NCBI GenBank assembly: GCA_023662835.1
Contig: JAMPII010000017.1
Coordinates: 1-42,241, forward strand
Direction: 5' to 3'
Origin: Muribaculaceae bacterium
GTDB taxonomy: Bacteria; Bacteroidota; Bacteroidia; Bacteroidales; Muribaculaceae
Length of the DNA: 42,241 nt
Below the pieces are notes generated by a model, which was not told where the DNA came from, did no database searches, and saw only the letters and a list, made by a program, of their open reading frames with translations. Every line of letters begins with the position of its first letter. The stretch's first letter is position 1. This document shows positions 1 to 7,934 of the stretch, in pieces. The position numbers were made by a program, and so were the translations under genes.

Positions 1-53
1 GCCTCAACGCCCTGACCCTTGCCGATGGCAGCAATGCCGCCCCCTACAAATAA
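1..53 (+). CDS. C-terminal tail of an upstream gene (partial)
   Basis: Reading from base 3, the frame is open from the window edge to a TAA at 51-53 and would encode the ending LNALTLADGSNAAPYK. The other two + frames do not give a better ending: one stops within five codons and the other runs into the next gene's start. The base composition is clearly GC-rich, unlike the AT-rich glycan genes that start 25 bases later, so this probably belongs to the neighbouring core genome or to the conserved 5' part of the glycan locus. Sixteen residues are too few to assign a family. Confidence 0.4.
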   Translation, partial: LNALTLADGSNAAPYK

Positions 54-78
54 CCCCCATGCTTTATAACCGTAAACG

Positions 79-1137
79 ATGAAAAAAGTATATTTTTTGT
101 TACCAAATTTGGATGCAGGAGGTGCAGAACGTGTAACAATTACGATTGCTCGTCTTTTGCACAAAGAAGGATTCGATGTAGAGTTTATAAATTTCGGTGT
201 TCATAATGGAGAAATGCTCCAGTGGATTGAACCGGAATTTAAGTTGATTTCATTCGGATGTCAACGCACTCTTCAAGCTTTACCACGACTTCATCGTTTC
301 ATGAGGCAACATCAAGATGCAATATTCTTTTCAAGTAGGGAGCATGTGAATCTAATTTCTCTTATCGCAGCCAAAGGGACCGAAGCTCAATGCGTTGTGA
401 GAATACCGAATATGCCCAAGAATGTGCTTACGGGAGGTGTTAGTGGCTTTAAGATGCGTGTCATAAAATTCATTAACCAATGGGCACTTAAATCAGCCAA
501 GGTCATAATTGCCCAGAATAAGGAGATGAAAAAGCAGTTGGAAACGTTTTATAACCTTTCAGCTGATAAGATTGTGGCAATAAATAACCCTGTAGATAAA
601 GATAACGTCTTAAAAAGTGCAGAGAGAAGCGTTTCACCATTCAAGGTTGATGAAATCAACTTTGTTAATGTTTGTAATATTGCCTATTCTAAAGGTATTG
701 ATGTGTTGGAAGAAGCTTGGCCTATTGTAAAGAAGTCGATCCCGAATGCACATATGTATATTATTGGTAGAACTACTTCCGATATCGCTAAGGCCCTGGT
801 GAGAAAATCAGCCGAATTACTGGATTTTACATTCTTGGGATTTCAAAGTAATCCATATCCATTCTTGAAACATTGTAATGTATTTGTGCTTCCTTCTCGA
901 ATGGAGGGATTCCCCAATGTGGTACTTGAAGCAATGTGTTTCAATCGACCGGTTGCTTCCACAACTTGTGTGGAAGTAATTAAAGACATTATAAAACCTG
1001 GAGAAACCGGATACTACTGTGATATTGAAGATCCGCAAGCTCTTGCGGAATGCATGATTAAATCTTCACAATTACAGAATATCAAATCGGAATACTCGCT
1101 ATTTGATAAAAATATTTTAATAGACTGCTTTAAATAA
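79..1137 (+). CDS. Glycosyltransferase family 4 (GT-B fold)
   Basis: This 352-residue protein is a typical retaining GT4 enzyme that moves a sugar from a nucleotide donor to a growing lipid-linked oligosaccharide on the cytoplasmic face of the inner membrane. The N-terminal domain opens with a beta strand and the glycine-rich acceptor-side loop LPNLDAGGAERV (about residues 8-19). The C-terminal donor domain carries the GT4 signature around SRMEGFPNVVLEAM (about residues 274-287), with the E-x7-E spacing typical of the family. No membrane segment is visible. The ATG at 79 is the natural start. The GNAT frame begins six bases after the stop, so the two are probably co-transcribed. Donor and acceptor cannot be read from the sequence. 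The gene is AT-rich compared with the bases before it. Confidence 0.9.
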   Translation: MKKVYFLLPNLDAGGAERVTITIARLLHKEGFDVEFINFGVHNGEMLQWIEPEFKLISFGCQRTLQALPRLHRFMRQHQDAIFFSSREHVNLISLIAAKGTEAQCVVRIPNMPKNVLTGGVSGFKMRVIKFINQWALKSAKVIIAQNKEMKKQLETFYNLSADKIVAINNPVDKDNVLKSAERSVSPFKVDEINFVNVCNIAYSKGIDVLEEAWPIVKKSIPNAHMYIIGRTTSDIAKALVRKSAELLDFTFLGFQSNPYPFLKHCNVFVLPSRMEGFPNVVLEAMCFNRPVASTTCVEVIKDIIKPGETGYYCDIEDPQALAECMIKSSQLQNIKSEYSLFDKNILIDCFK

Positions 1138-1143
1138 TTAACA

Positions 1144-1293
1144 ATGATAAGGTTAGCAAATTTAAACGATATTGAGGTGATAACTCAAGTGCATAGTAAA
1201 TGCTTTAAAGATAGTTTCTCATCTCAACTATCTAAATATCAAACTGTTATAGGGGGGGCAATTTATTGGCCTCATTTTATGCAGAATATCTGA
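1144..1293 (+). CDS. N-terminal part of GNAT acetyltransferase, out of frame at a G7 tract
   Basis: An ATG at 1144, six bases after the previous stop, opens a frame whose product starts MIRLANLNDIEVITQVHSKC, a typical GNAT N-terminus (first strand and helix). The frame runs through the G7 tract at 1252-1258 and stops at 1291-1293 after 49 codons. The rest of the GNAT fold lies in another frame that overlaps from 1266. With one more G the two halves would join as VIGGGNLLASFYAEYLND, which reads as a normal GNAT core. As sequenced, the full enzyme would be made only if the tract changes length or the ribosome shifts frame. Phase variation, a decayed gene and a homopolymer sequencing error are the alternatives. 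Confidence 0.7.
   Translation: MIRLANLNDIEVITQVHSKCFKDSFSSQLSKYQTVIGGAIYWPHFMQNI
1252..1258 (+). repeat. G7 homopolymer tract, likely phase-variation switch
   Basis: Seven consecutive G bases lie at codons 37-39 of the GNAT gene that starts at 1144. The downstream GNAT frame is read when the tract length is 2 modulo 3 (for example G5 or G8), so G7 is an OFF length and a single G insertion restores the gene. Only one other G run of seven or more exists in the window (5085-5094), and it also breaks a gene of the same locus. Confidence 0.7.
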
Positions 1294-1814
1294 ATGATGC
1301 ACCTGAGTTATTCCATGTCGCATTAGATGGTGATAAAATAGTTGGTTTTTGCATGGGGTATTATATGGATAATGATACTCAGATGCAGCGGTTCTTGCAG
1401 AAGAACAAAATAAAAATTGCGTGGAAAACCATTCTCTTGCTTCTAACATTCAACCGCCAGACATGGAATAAGGCATTCGGTAGACTAAGGCATAAGCCAT
1501 CTAATGAGGATTGGAAAATTATAAATACTAAACATGAGCATATAAAGAAGAACAAAAGAGGAGATTTACTCTCAGTGTGCGTGTTGCCTGAATATAGGGG
1601 CAAAGATTACGCTCAACAACTTATGGAATCATTTCTTTCTGCGATGAAAAATTCCGGGAAAGAAATTTGTCTGCTATCGGTCGATGCCAATAACAAGGCG
1701 GCGAGAAAGTATTACGAACGAAACGGTTTTGAGTTGTACCGCACGCGAGGGTGTGATGGACTCACATATATAAAACCGTTGAATTCAAATGGCACTGACA
1801 ATGTTTCAGATTAA
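1266..1814 (+). CDS. GNAT-family acetyltransferase, C-terminal catalytic part
   Basis: This frame holds nearly all of a GNAT fold. It includes the strands around HVALDGDKIVGFCMGYY, the acetyl-CoA pyrophosphate loop in LSVCVLPEYRGKDYAQQLM (R-G-x-D-x-A, with D where G is usual), and the late motif NNKAARKYYERNGFELY. It begins at a TTG with no convincing start signal, and its natural N-terminus is encoded from 1144 in a different frame, so the two form one gene of about 223 residues broken at the G7 tract. The likely role is acetylation of an amino sugar or sugar precursor of the surface glycan, inferred from context only. The 3' end overlaps the next gene's start (ATG at 1789), so the genes are translationally packed. 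Confidence 0.75.
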   Translation: MASFYAEYLNDAPELFHVALDGDKIVGFCMGYYMDNDTQMQRFLQKNKIKIAWKTILLLLTFNRQTWNKAFGRLRHKPSNEDWKIINTKHEHIKKNKRGDLLSVCVLPEYRGKDYAQQLMESFLSAMKNSGKEICLLSVDANNKAARKYYERNGFELYRTRGCDGLTYIKPLNSNGTDNVSD

Positions 1815-2700
1815 GAGGTGGATAAAGATGCTGTCGGGCAACAGCATTGATCATGTAAACCAAGACAAAGGGAAATGTTTCTCCACCAATGAGATTAGGG
1901 GATATTACAATAATCTTACGGAGAAGGTTACAAAAAATCCTAAAATTCTTGATTCTGACGAGCTTCCTATGGTATATCCGGAAAATCAAGACCCGGTATA
2001 TTTCCCTGTGGCGATATTTCAGTATGGTTTAGGGGCATACGATTTATATCTTCAAACAAAGGAAGATAAGTACTTGAAGAAATTCTTACAATGTGTAGAT
2101 TGGGCTATTACTCATATTGACGACAAAGGACGCTGGAATAATTTCTTCTTTTATACTCCAGACACACCCTATGGAGCCATGGCGCAGGGTGAAGGAGTTT
2201 CACTTCTTGTTAGAGCATACAAACATACGGGTGACAAAAAGTATCTTGAAAAGGCACAAGAGGCTATAGACTTTATGCTATTGCCGCTTGAAGACGGAGG
2301 TACGACCAAATACGATGGGAAAGATACCTATCTAATGGAATATACGTTCAAAGGTATGGTAATGAATGGAGCTATATTCGCTTGGTGGGGGCTCTATGAC
2401 TATGTACTGGCAACTAATGATTCTGATAAATATAGAAAAGCATTAGATGCTACACTTGATTCCCTTGTAACAGTTCTTCCAAAATTTAAATGTACATATT
2501 GGAGTATGTACAGCCTCGATGGCTTAATTGCAAGTCCATTCTACCACAATCTTCATGTTGCCCAAATGGAAGCAATGTACGATCTCACAAATATTCCAAT
2601 TTTCAAGGAATATGCTGACCGCTGGCGTAGGCAACAACATAATTTTATTTGCATATCTCAAGCTTTTATCAAAAAAGCAATTCAAAAGATTGTAGAATGA
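1789..2700 (+). CDS. D-glucuronyl C5-epimerase-like protein (alpha/alpha barrel)
   Basis: The 303 residues resemble the C-terminal catalytic domain of heparan-type D-glucuronyl C5-epimerases (Pfam GLCE C-terminal). Visible features are the repeating helical hairpins typical of an alpha/alpha toroid, a YGAMAQGEGVSLLVRAY stretch (about residues 128-144) and SPFYHNLHVAQMEAMYDLT near residues 249-267, the most recognisable family signature. The family converts D-glucuronate to L-iduronate within polysaccharides; here the substrate is presumed to be a repeat unit of the local surface glycan. No signal peptide is present, so action would be cytoplasmic, before export. The start could be 1789 or the in-frame ATG at 1801. 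The start overlaps the GNAT end and the stop overlaps the next gene's ATG. Other alpha/alpha-barrel uronate enzymes are possible. Confidence 0.75.
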   Translation: MALTMFQIKRWIKMLSGNSIDHVNQDKGKCFSTNEIRGYYNNLTEKVTKNPKILDSDELPMVYPENQDPVYFPVAIFQYGLGAYDLYLQTKEDKYLKKFLQCVDWAITHIDDKGRWNNFFFYTPDTPYGAMAQGEGVSLLVRAYKHTGDKKYLEKAQEAIDFMLLPLEDGGTTKYDGKDTYLMEYTFKGMVMNGAIFAWWGLYDYVLATNDSDKYRKALDATLDSLVTVLPKFKCTYWSMYSLDGLIASPFYHNLHVAQMEAMYDLTNIPIFKEYADRWRRQQHNFICISQAFIKKAIQKIVE

Positions 2701-3761
2701 ATTTTGAAACGATGAATTCACGAACAAAGATCTTAGTATTAGGCAATTTCGGATACGCCAATCACGATTTAAGTGGTCAAACTATAAAAACGAGAGCCAT
2801 GGAGCAACTCATATCGACCTATGGGAAAGAATTTGACTCAGGAATATTTGACACCCAAACTTTATGTAAAAAGTCAAATGTTTTTAAAATGTTCCGTATG
2901 CTATCCAAATGTGATGTGTTGATCTATTTACCCGCACATGATAATTTAAAATACATCTTCCCTATTATTTATTTGTATTCCAAGATATTCAGATTTGACA
3001 TAGTTTACTCTGTTATTGGCGGATGGTTAGTCCATTATCTGGAAAATCTACCGCTGCATAGAGTTCTTCTGAAAAGGATAAAAAGAATTCTAGCAGAAAC
3101 CACGAATACGAAATCAGGATTAGAGCATAAATACGGATTTAAAAATGTAGATGTGCTTTACAATTTTAGAATTACAGATTTCAACCCACATACCAAGTTT
3201 TGTAAAAGAGAACCTTCAGATAAATTGCGACTTGTATTTATGGCTCGAATCGATCCGAAGAAAGGTCTAAATACAATATTTAATTTGTGCGAATATATAC
3301 GAGAAAAAGATATTAGGAATATTTTAATTGATTTTTATGGTCCTATTGACCCGTCAGTAAATGGCTATTTTCAAGAATGGGTAAATTCATACGATTTCGT
3401 TAATTACAATGGCTGTCTTGAACCATATGATATATACAAAACTATTTGTGCTTATGACATGCTAATACTTCCAACGCAATATTATACCGAAGGATTACCT
3501 GGAACAATAATAGAGGCATATATATCTGGTCTCCCTGTTTTAGTAACCGAATGGGAGCATTCTCGTGAGTTTGTAATAGATGGAGAAACCGGTATAATTA
3601 TCCCTTTTTATGACAATCAGATAGCATTTAATAAGGCTATTTTGGAGATATCAAGAAACTATGAAAAATTAAGCAGGTTAAAGGCTGGCGCTATAGAGTT
3701 CTCTAAACAGTTTAGAGGAGATTTTATTTGGAATAAGTTACAAAAAATTCTAGTAAAATGA
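2697..3761 (+). CDS. Glycosyltransferase family 4
   Basis: This is a GT-B glycosyltransferase of about 354 residues. The N-terminal half has KILVLGNFGYANHDLSGQTI and a membrane-proximal helix pair typical of GT4 acceptor domains. The donor half has RLVFMARIDPKKGL and then YYTEGLPGTIIEAYISGLPV, which carries the E-x7-E nucleotide-sugar motif. I chose the ATG at 2697, which overlaps the previous stop as ATGA, over the longer open frame from 2649, because this coupled arrangement recurs in the operon and the extra 16 residues look unstructured. A further in-frame ATG lies at 2712. Its donor and acceptor are unknown. The stop overlaps the next gene's ATG in the same four-base fashion. Confidence 0.88.
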   Translation: MNFETMNSRTKILVLGNFGYANHDLSGQTIKTRAMEQLISTYGKEFDSGIFDTQTLCKKSNVFKMFRMLSKCDVLIYLPAHDNLKYIFPIIYLYSKIFRFDIVYSVIGGWLVHYLENLPLHRVLLKRIKRILAETTNTKSGLEHKYGFKNVDVLYNFRITDFNPHTKFCKREPSDKLRLVFMARIDPKKGLNTIFNLCEYIREKDIRNILIDFYGPIDPSVNGYFQEWVNSYDFVNYNGCLEPYDIYKTICAYDMLILPTQYYTEGLPGTIIEAYISGLPVLVTEWEHSREFVIDGETGIIIPFYDNQIAFNKAILEISRNYEKLSRLKAGAIEFSKQFRGDFIWNKLQKILVK

Positions 3762-4852
3762 AGATTTGTTTCTTTACGGATGACATCACTAAAATTGGTG
3801 GTATAGAAAGAGTTACATCAATATTATGTAGCGAATTATACCAAGGTTACGAAATAGATATTGTTTCAATTTTTAAGGGAAGAGACAAGACTGCTTATCC
3901 GTTCCCAAAGGAAATCGAAATTCGTTATCTTACTAAAAAAAAACATGGGATAAAACCTCATTCCTTTAAACGAACAATCAACCTTTTAAAGACTCTGACA
4001 ATTGTTAGGAGATATTTTAAAAAGAATAATTATGACTTAGTGATCGCTCAATCATTTCCACCTGCATTTGCTATGTTTATAAGTGGTTTTAACAAAAATA
4101 AAATTATTGTATGTGAACATGTATATGCTTGGTATTATAACAAGATAATACAGAATATAAGGAAATATATTTACAATCAACTAAGAGCACTAATAGTCCT
4201 TACTTCAAAAGACAAATTATTTTTTAAATCATATGGTCTTAAAACAGACATTTTTGTTATTCCGAACCCAGCAGATATTGACACCCCTAGTAATATAATT
4301 AAAAGAGAACCTTACAGGTTGATTGCTGCGGGAAGATTAGAATATCAAAAGGGGTTTGACAATTTAATAAGAAGTTTTTGTGAAGTCCATAAATTACATC
4401 CTGAATGGGTTCTTGATATATATGGCAAGGGTTCTTTAAAAGATGAGTTACAGAATTTGATTGATTCTCAACATTTATCTGAATCGGTAAAACTGCGAGG
4501 AATAACAGACTCTTTAAATGTCGAGTTTTGTAAAAGCCAAATTTATGTTTTGTCATCACACTTTGAGGGCTTCCCAATGGTCTTAATTGAGGCATTATCA
4601 TGCGGTTTGCCGTGCATCGCATACGATTGTCCAAATGGACCGTCTGATATCATAACATCTGATAATGGAATACTTGTTCCAGATCAAGATGAGAAAGCAT
4701 TAACAGAAGCCATAATAAAGTTAATAGAAGATGAAAACCTCCGGAACTTAATGCAGTCGCATGCCAAATCGAGTGTTCAGCGTTTTGAAAAGCATAACAT
4801 TGCATTGATGTGGGAAAAACTAATTAATCAGTTTTCTATATATGGGAAGTAA
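3758..4852 (+). CDS. Glycosyltransferase family 4
   Basis: This 364-residue GT4 enzyme opens with MKICFFTDDITKIGGIERVT, the GT-B strand and glycine loop. Its donor domain contains RLIAAGRLEYQKGFDNLI, DIYGKGSLKDELQ and SSHFEGFPMVLIEALSCGLP, closely matching enzymes annotated as capsular glycosyltransferases or amylovoran-type galactosyltransferases. The late motif YDCPNGPSDII is also common in that subgroup. It starts with an ATGA overlap on the previous gene, and its stop (4850-4852) lies inside the first codons of the acyltransferase gene that starts at 4842, so translation of the three genes is probably coupled. Base composition is very AT-rich. Confidence 0.9.
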   Translation: MKICFFTDDITKIGGIERVTSILCSELYQGYEIDIVSIFKGRDKTAYPFPKEIEIRYLTKKKHGIKPHSFKRTINLLKTLTIVRRYFKKNNYDLVIAQSFPPAFAMFISGFNKNKIIVCEHVYAWYYNKIIQNIRKYIYNQLRALIVLTSKDKLFFKSYGLKTDIFVIPNPADIDTPSNIIKREPYRLIAAGRLEYQKGFDNLIRSFCEVHKLHPEWVLDIYGKGSLKDELQNLIDSQHLSESVKLRGITDSLNVEFCKSQIYVLSSHFEGFPMVLIEALSCGLPCIAYDCPNGPSDIITSDNGILVPDQDEKALTEAIIKLIEDENLRNLMQSHAKSSVQRFEKHNIALMWEKLINQFSIYGK

Positions 4853-5135
4853 TACAAGTAATACGAAATTCCTTGGATATATTTGCATAATTCGTGCGAT
4901 AATAATACTTCTTCTAATAATATATCATTCGTTAGCCCCGTACTGTGGTTCGTGGGAGATAATTTCTGGAATGACTGGAGATTTTAAGATTTACTATTGG
5001 ATCTCCCTTTTAGCTTATAGTTTTATGCTTGAAACGTTTGTGTTTATATCAGGATATCTATTTGGATATCAATGTAATAAACAAGGGGGGGGGGTAAATT
5101 TTTACAGACATTTGTGTATAAGTTTAAAAGATTAA
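4842..5135 (+). CDS. Membrane O-acyltransferase, N-terminal part, out of frame at a G10 tract
   Basis: The 97-residue product begins MGSNTSNTKFLGYICIIR and contains two hydrophobic helices plus the family-typical HSLAPYCG and FVFISGYLFGYQ segments, as in acyltransferase family 3 (OafA/WecH type) membrane enzymes that acetylate sugars. After NKQ it enters the G10 tract at 5085-5094 and then reads out of frame to a stop at 5133-5135. The remaining membrane segments are encoded in another frame from 5114 onward. One more G, or two fewer, gives a join reading GGG(G)KFLQTFVYKFKRLMIPS, the expected continuation for this family. The N-terminal stub alone should be inactive. Confidence 0.75.
   Translation: MGSNTSNTKFLGYICIIRAIIILLLIIYHSLAPYCGSWEIISGMTGDFKIYYWISLLAYSFMLETFVFISGYLFGYQCNKQGGGVNFYRHLCISLKD
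5085..5094 (+). repeat. G10 homopolymer tract, likely phase-variation switch
   Basis: Ten consecutive G bases interrupt the acyltransferase frame after the codon CAA. The downstream frame is read when the tract length is 2 modulo 3 (G8 or G11), so the sequenced length is OFF and, as at the G7 tract, one added G switches it ON. A run of ten G in an AT-rich gene is very unlikely by chance and is the classic substrate for slipped-strand mispairing. Confidence 0.8.
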
Positions 5136-5872
5136 TGATTCCGTCATTGATTTTTAGTTTTGCTTATTTGCTTCTTTTTCAATCAAAAATCGACTTTAAT
5201 CTAAATTTTATTTACAAGATTTTTAATGGCGTAGGCCACTTATGGTTTTTACCTATGCTATTTTGGTGTTTCTTGCTTACTTTATTAATTGAAAGACTTG
5301 GTTTAAAATGTCGTTTTTCTATTTTGATAACTGTAATACTCACATTATTTTCACTCGGAAAGCTACCATTAAGAATCAATCAAAGTTTCAACTATATACT
5401 CTTTTTTTACATAGGATTTACCATACATAAATTTGACAAAACACGTTTGCAAAGATTTGTAAGATGTATAAATCTAAAAAACATTATAATTGTATGGAGT
5501 GCATACATATTTTTAGTTTGTACTGGAATCTTATCAAAAACTTATATAACTGATGGCTCTTTGATTGCCAAAATTATAAAGTTTTCATATGCTTCGGTAG
5601 GAGTATTAGCAATTTTTATAACTACTTATTTCTTCACTGAAATAAAGAAATACGAAGTTCCAAAAGGTATTATCGATTTCGGAAATTGCTGCTTTGGCGT
5701 TTATCTACTTCAAGAATTTATAATTAGACTTATTTATTATAAAACACCAGCATCTAATTATATTTCAATCCTTGCTTTGCCTTGGTTGACTTGTATGGCA
5801 ACATTAGTTGTATCATCCATACTCACTAAATACTTTAGAAAGTACAAAATGGGCAAATTATTGTTGGGCTAA
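5114..5872 (+). CDS. Membrane O-acyltransferase (acyltransferase family 3), C-terminal part
   Basis: These 252 residues hold about seven hydrophobic helices and the family features FKRLMIPSLIFSFAYLLLF, GVGHLWFLPMLFWCF (the GHLWFL motif typical of acyltransferase family 3) and FGNCCFGVYLLQEFIIRLIYY. Together with the upstream piece from 4842 they make one protein of about 343 residues, the usual family size. The open frame's apparent start overlaps the earlier frame and has no upstream start signal, so it is better read as the second half of a gene split at the G10 tract. The family transfers acetyl or similar groups to sugar hydroxyls of O-antigens and capsules in the inner membrane. The next gene starts soon after the stop at 5872. 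Confidence 0.8.
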   Translation: MYKFKRLMIPSLIFSFAYLLLFQSKIDFNLNFIYKIFNGVGHLWFLPMLFWCFLLTLLIERLGLKCRFSILITVILTLFSLGKLPLRINQSFNYILFFYIGFTIHKFDKTRLQRFVRCINLKNIIIVWSAYIFLVCTGILSKTYITDGSLIAKIIKFSYASVGVLAIFITTYFFTEIKKYEVPKGIIDFGNCCFGVYLLQEFIIRLIYYKTPASNYISILALPWLTCMATLVVSSILTKYFRKYKMGKLLLG

Positions 5873-5908
5873 TAATTAGGGATAGTGAAAAATTCAGATA
5901 TCAATTTT

Positions 5909-6688
5909 ATGATAAATTATGGATTAGTTTCGGTAGTTACTCCGACGTGGAATTGCGGACGATTTATCGCTGAGACTATTGAGAGTGTATTGGCACAGTC
6001 CTACCCAAATTGGGAAATGCTGATAGTGGATGATTGTTCAAATGATGATACAAGAAAAATCGTTGAGCAATATCAACAGAAAGATTCTCGCATTAAATAT
6101 CATTGTCTTGATTGCAACTCTGGTGCGGCTGTAGCCCGTAATTTTGCCTTGAAAATGGCTCGTGGAAGATGGATTGCATTTCTCGATAGCGATGATCTTT
6201 GGAAGCCGGAGAAACTGGAGCGTCAACTTGCATTCATGGTTAAAAATAACTACGCATTCACATACCATAACTATACAGAAATTGATGAACAATCGAAACC
6301 TCTGGGAGTATTTGTAAGCGGCATTCGCAAGGTGTCGAAGTTCGGGATGTTCGCTTGCTGCTGGCCTGGTTGCCTTTCAGTGATATATGATGCAGAAAGA
6401 ATCGGGTTGATACAGATTGAGAATGTAAAGAAGAATAATGACACGGCGATGTGGCTAAAAGTGGTCGAGAAGGCTCCTTGCTATTTGCTTGATGAAGATC
6501 TTGCACTTTACCGAAGACGTGCTAATTCCATTACGCCGAAACCTTTATGGCAAAGGATCTGGGCTCATTATCCTCTTTTCCGGGTCGCCGAAAGGATGAA
6601 TCCTGTTGCTGCAACATTCTGGGTAGGAATGAACGTGTTTGGGAATGCTTTCAAGAAAATATTTTATGTAAAAGAGATATCAAATTAA
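5909..6688 (+). CDS. Glycosyltransferase family 2
   Basis: This is a GT-A fold enzyme of 259 residues. It shows the nucleotide-binding start VSVVTPTWNCGRFIAETIES, the EMLIVDDCSNDDT acidic motif, and the metal-binding D-x-D region AFLDSDDLWKPEKLERQL, followed by a C-terminal part ending in a short amphipathic stretch. I prefer the ATG at 5909; a GTG at 5885 would add eight residues and is preceded by an AGGGGA stretch that could act as a ribosome site, so the longer form remains possible. It is the last gene of the AT-rich block and lies four bases before the aminotransferase gene. Its C-terminal third is somewhat less AT-rich than the upstream transferases. Confidence 0.88.
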   Translation: MINYGLVSVVTPTWNCGRFIAETIESVLAQSYPNWEMLIVDDCSNDDTRKIVEQYQQKDSRIKYHCLDCNSGAAVARNFALKMARGRWIAFLDSDDLWKPEKLERQLAFMVKNNYAFTYHNYTEIDEQSKPLGVFVSGIRKVSKFGMFACCWPGCLSVIYDAERIGLIQIENVKKNNDTAMWLKVVEKAPCYLLDEDLALYRRRANSITPKPLWQRIWAHYPLFRVAERMNPVAATFWVGMNVFGNAFKKIFYVKEISN

Positions 6689-6692
6689 GATT

Positions 6693-7934
6693 ATGAACGT
6701 TAAGCGTAATATACCGTTCTCACCGCCGGATATGTCGGAGGCGGAGATTCAGGAGGTGGCTGAGGCCCTGAAGTCGGGCTGGATCACCACCGGTCCTAAA
6801 ACTAAAGAGTTTGAAAACCTTATCTCGATGTGTTGCCAGACCATCAAGTATGATGCGGAAGGCAAACCGGAACATACGGCTTGCTGCCTCAATTCGGCAA
6901 CTGCCTGCATGGAGTTGGCGCTGCGTGTACTCGGTATCGGCGAGGGCGACGAGGTAATCGTTCCGGCTTATACCTACACTGCTACTGCAAGTTCGGTGTG
7001 CCACGTTGGTGCTCGCCCAGTGCTGATTGATTGTGCTCCCGGCTCGTTCGAAATGGACTATGACAAGATGGCAGAGGCCATCAACGAAAAAACCAAGGCC
7101 ATTATGCCGGTTGATTTAGGCGGTATTGTCGCAGACTATGACAAAGTCTTTGCTGCAGTTGAGGCCAAAAAACATTTGTTCAAACCGGCAAACGAGATTC
7201 AACGTAATTTCGGTCGTTGCATCGTGATTGCTGATGCTGCCCACGCTTTCGGAGCGATGTGGCACGGCAAGATGTGTGGCGAAATCGCCGATTTCACTTC
7301 TTTCTCCTTCCACGCGGTCAAGAACCTCACTACGGCGGAGGGTGGCGCGTTGACATGGTGCAGCCGTGAGGGGATGGACAATGAGGCAATCTATAAGCAA
7401 CTACAGTTGCTCTCGCTGCATGGCCAGAACAAAGACGCACTTGCAAAGACAAAACTCGGCGGTTGGGAATATGACATCATTGGCACTTGGTATAAGTGCA
7501 ACATGACCGACATTATGGCTGGCATAGGCTTGGCTCAGCTGAAGCGCTATCCTGAGATGCTTCGCCGTCGCCGTCAGCTCATCGAACGGTATAATGTGGC
7601 TCTTGAACCTTACAATGTGCAGGTGCTGAATCATTTCAGCAACGAACATTCGTCAAGCGGTCACCTTTACCTTGTACGCCTTTTAGGCGCCACTCTTGAG
7701 CAGCGTAATGAGGTGATAGTGAAGATGGCAGAACGTGGCATCGCTACTAACGTTCACTACAAGCCGCTGCCTATGATGACTGCATACAAAGCTCTCGGAT
7801 ATGACATCAAGGACTATCCTAATGCCTATGCACAATTCGAGAATGAAATTACGCTTCCACTGCATACCCGTCTGACCGATGAAGATGTAGATTACATTCT
7901 TGATAATTTCATTGATATAATCAAAGAGCTTTGA
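6693..7934 (+). CDS. DegT/DnrJ/EryC1/StrS-type sugar aminotransferase
   Basis: This 413-residue PLP enzyme is expected to add an amino group to a nucleotide-linked keto-sugar (C4 position in the closest families), making an amino-deoxy sugar. Family marks are IPFSPPDMSEAEIQEV at the N-terminus, the LNSATACMELAL cofactor region, DAAHAFGA (residues 181-188) and the PLP lysine in SFHAVKNLTTAEGG (K210). The HYKPLP and LPLHTRLTDEDV segments near the end are also typical. It is much richer in GC than the preceding glycosyltransferases. Its stop overlaps the TTG start of the phosphoglycosyl transferase, suggesting that this enzyme supplies the sugar loaded first onto the lipid carrier. The matching dehydratase and acetyltransferase are not clearly present in the window. 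Confidence 0.9.
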   Translation: MNVKRNIPFSPPDMSEAEIQEVAEALKSGWITTGPKTKEFENLISMCCQTIKYDAEGKPEHTACCLNSATACMELALRVLGIGEGDEVIVPAYTYTATASSVCHVGARPVLIDCAPGSFEMDYDKMAEAINEKTKAIMPVDLGGIVADYDKVFAAVEAKKHLFKPANEIQRNFGRCIVIADAAHAFGAMWHGKMCGEIADFTSFSFHAVKNLTTAEGGALTWCSREGMDNEAIYKQLQLLSLHGQNKDALAKTKLGGWEYDIIGTWYKCNMTDIMAGIGLAQLKRYPEMLRRRRQLIERYNVALEPYNVQVLNHFSNEHSSSGHLYLVRLLGATLEQRNEVIVKMAERGIATNVHYKPLPMMTAYKALGYDIKDYPNAYAQFENEITLPLHTRLTDEDVDYILDNFIDIIKEL

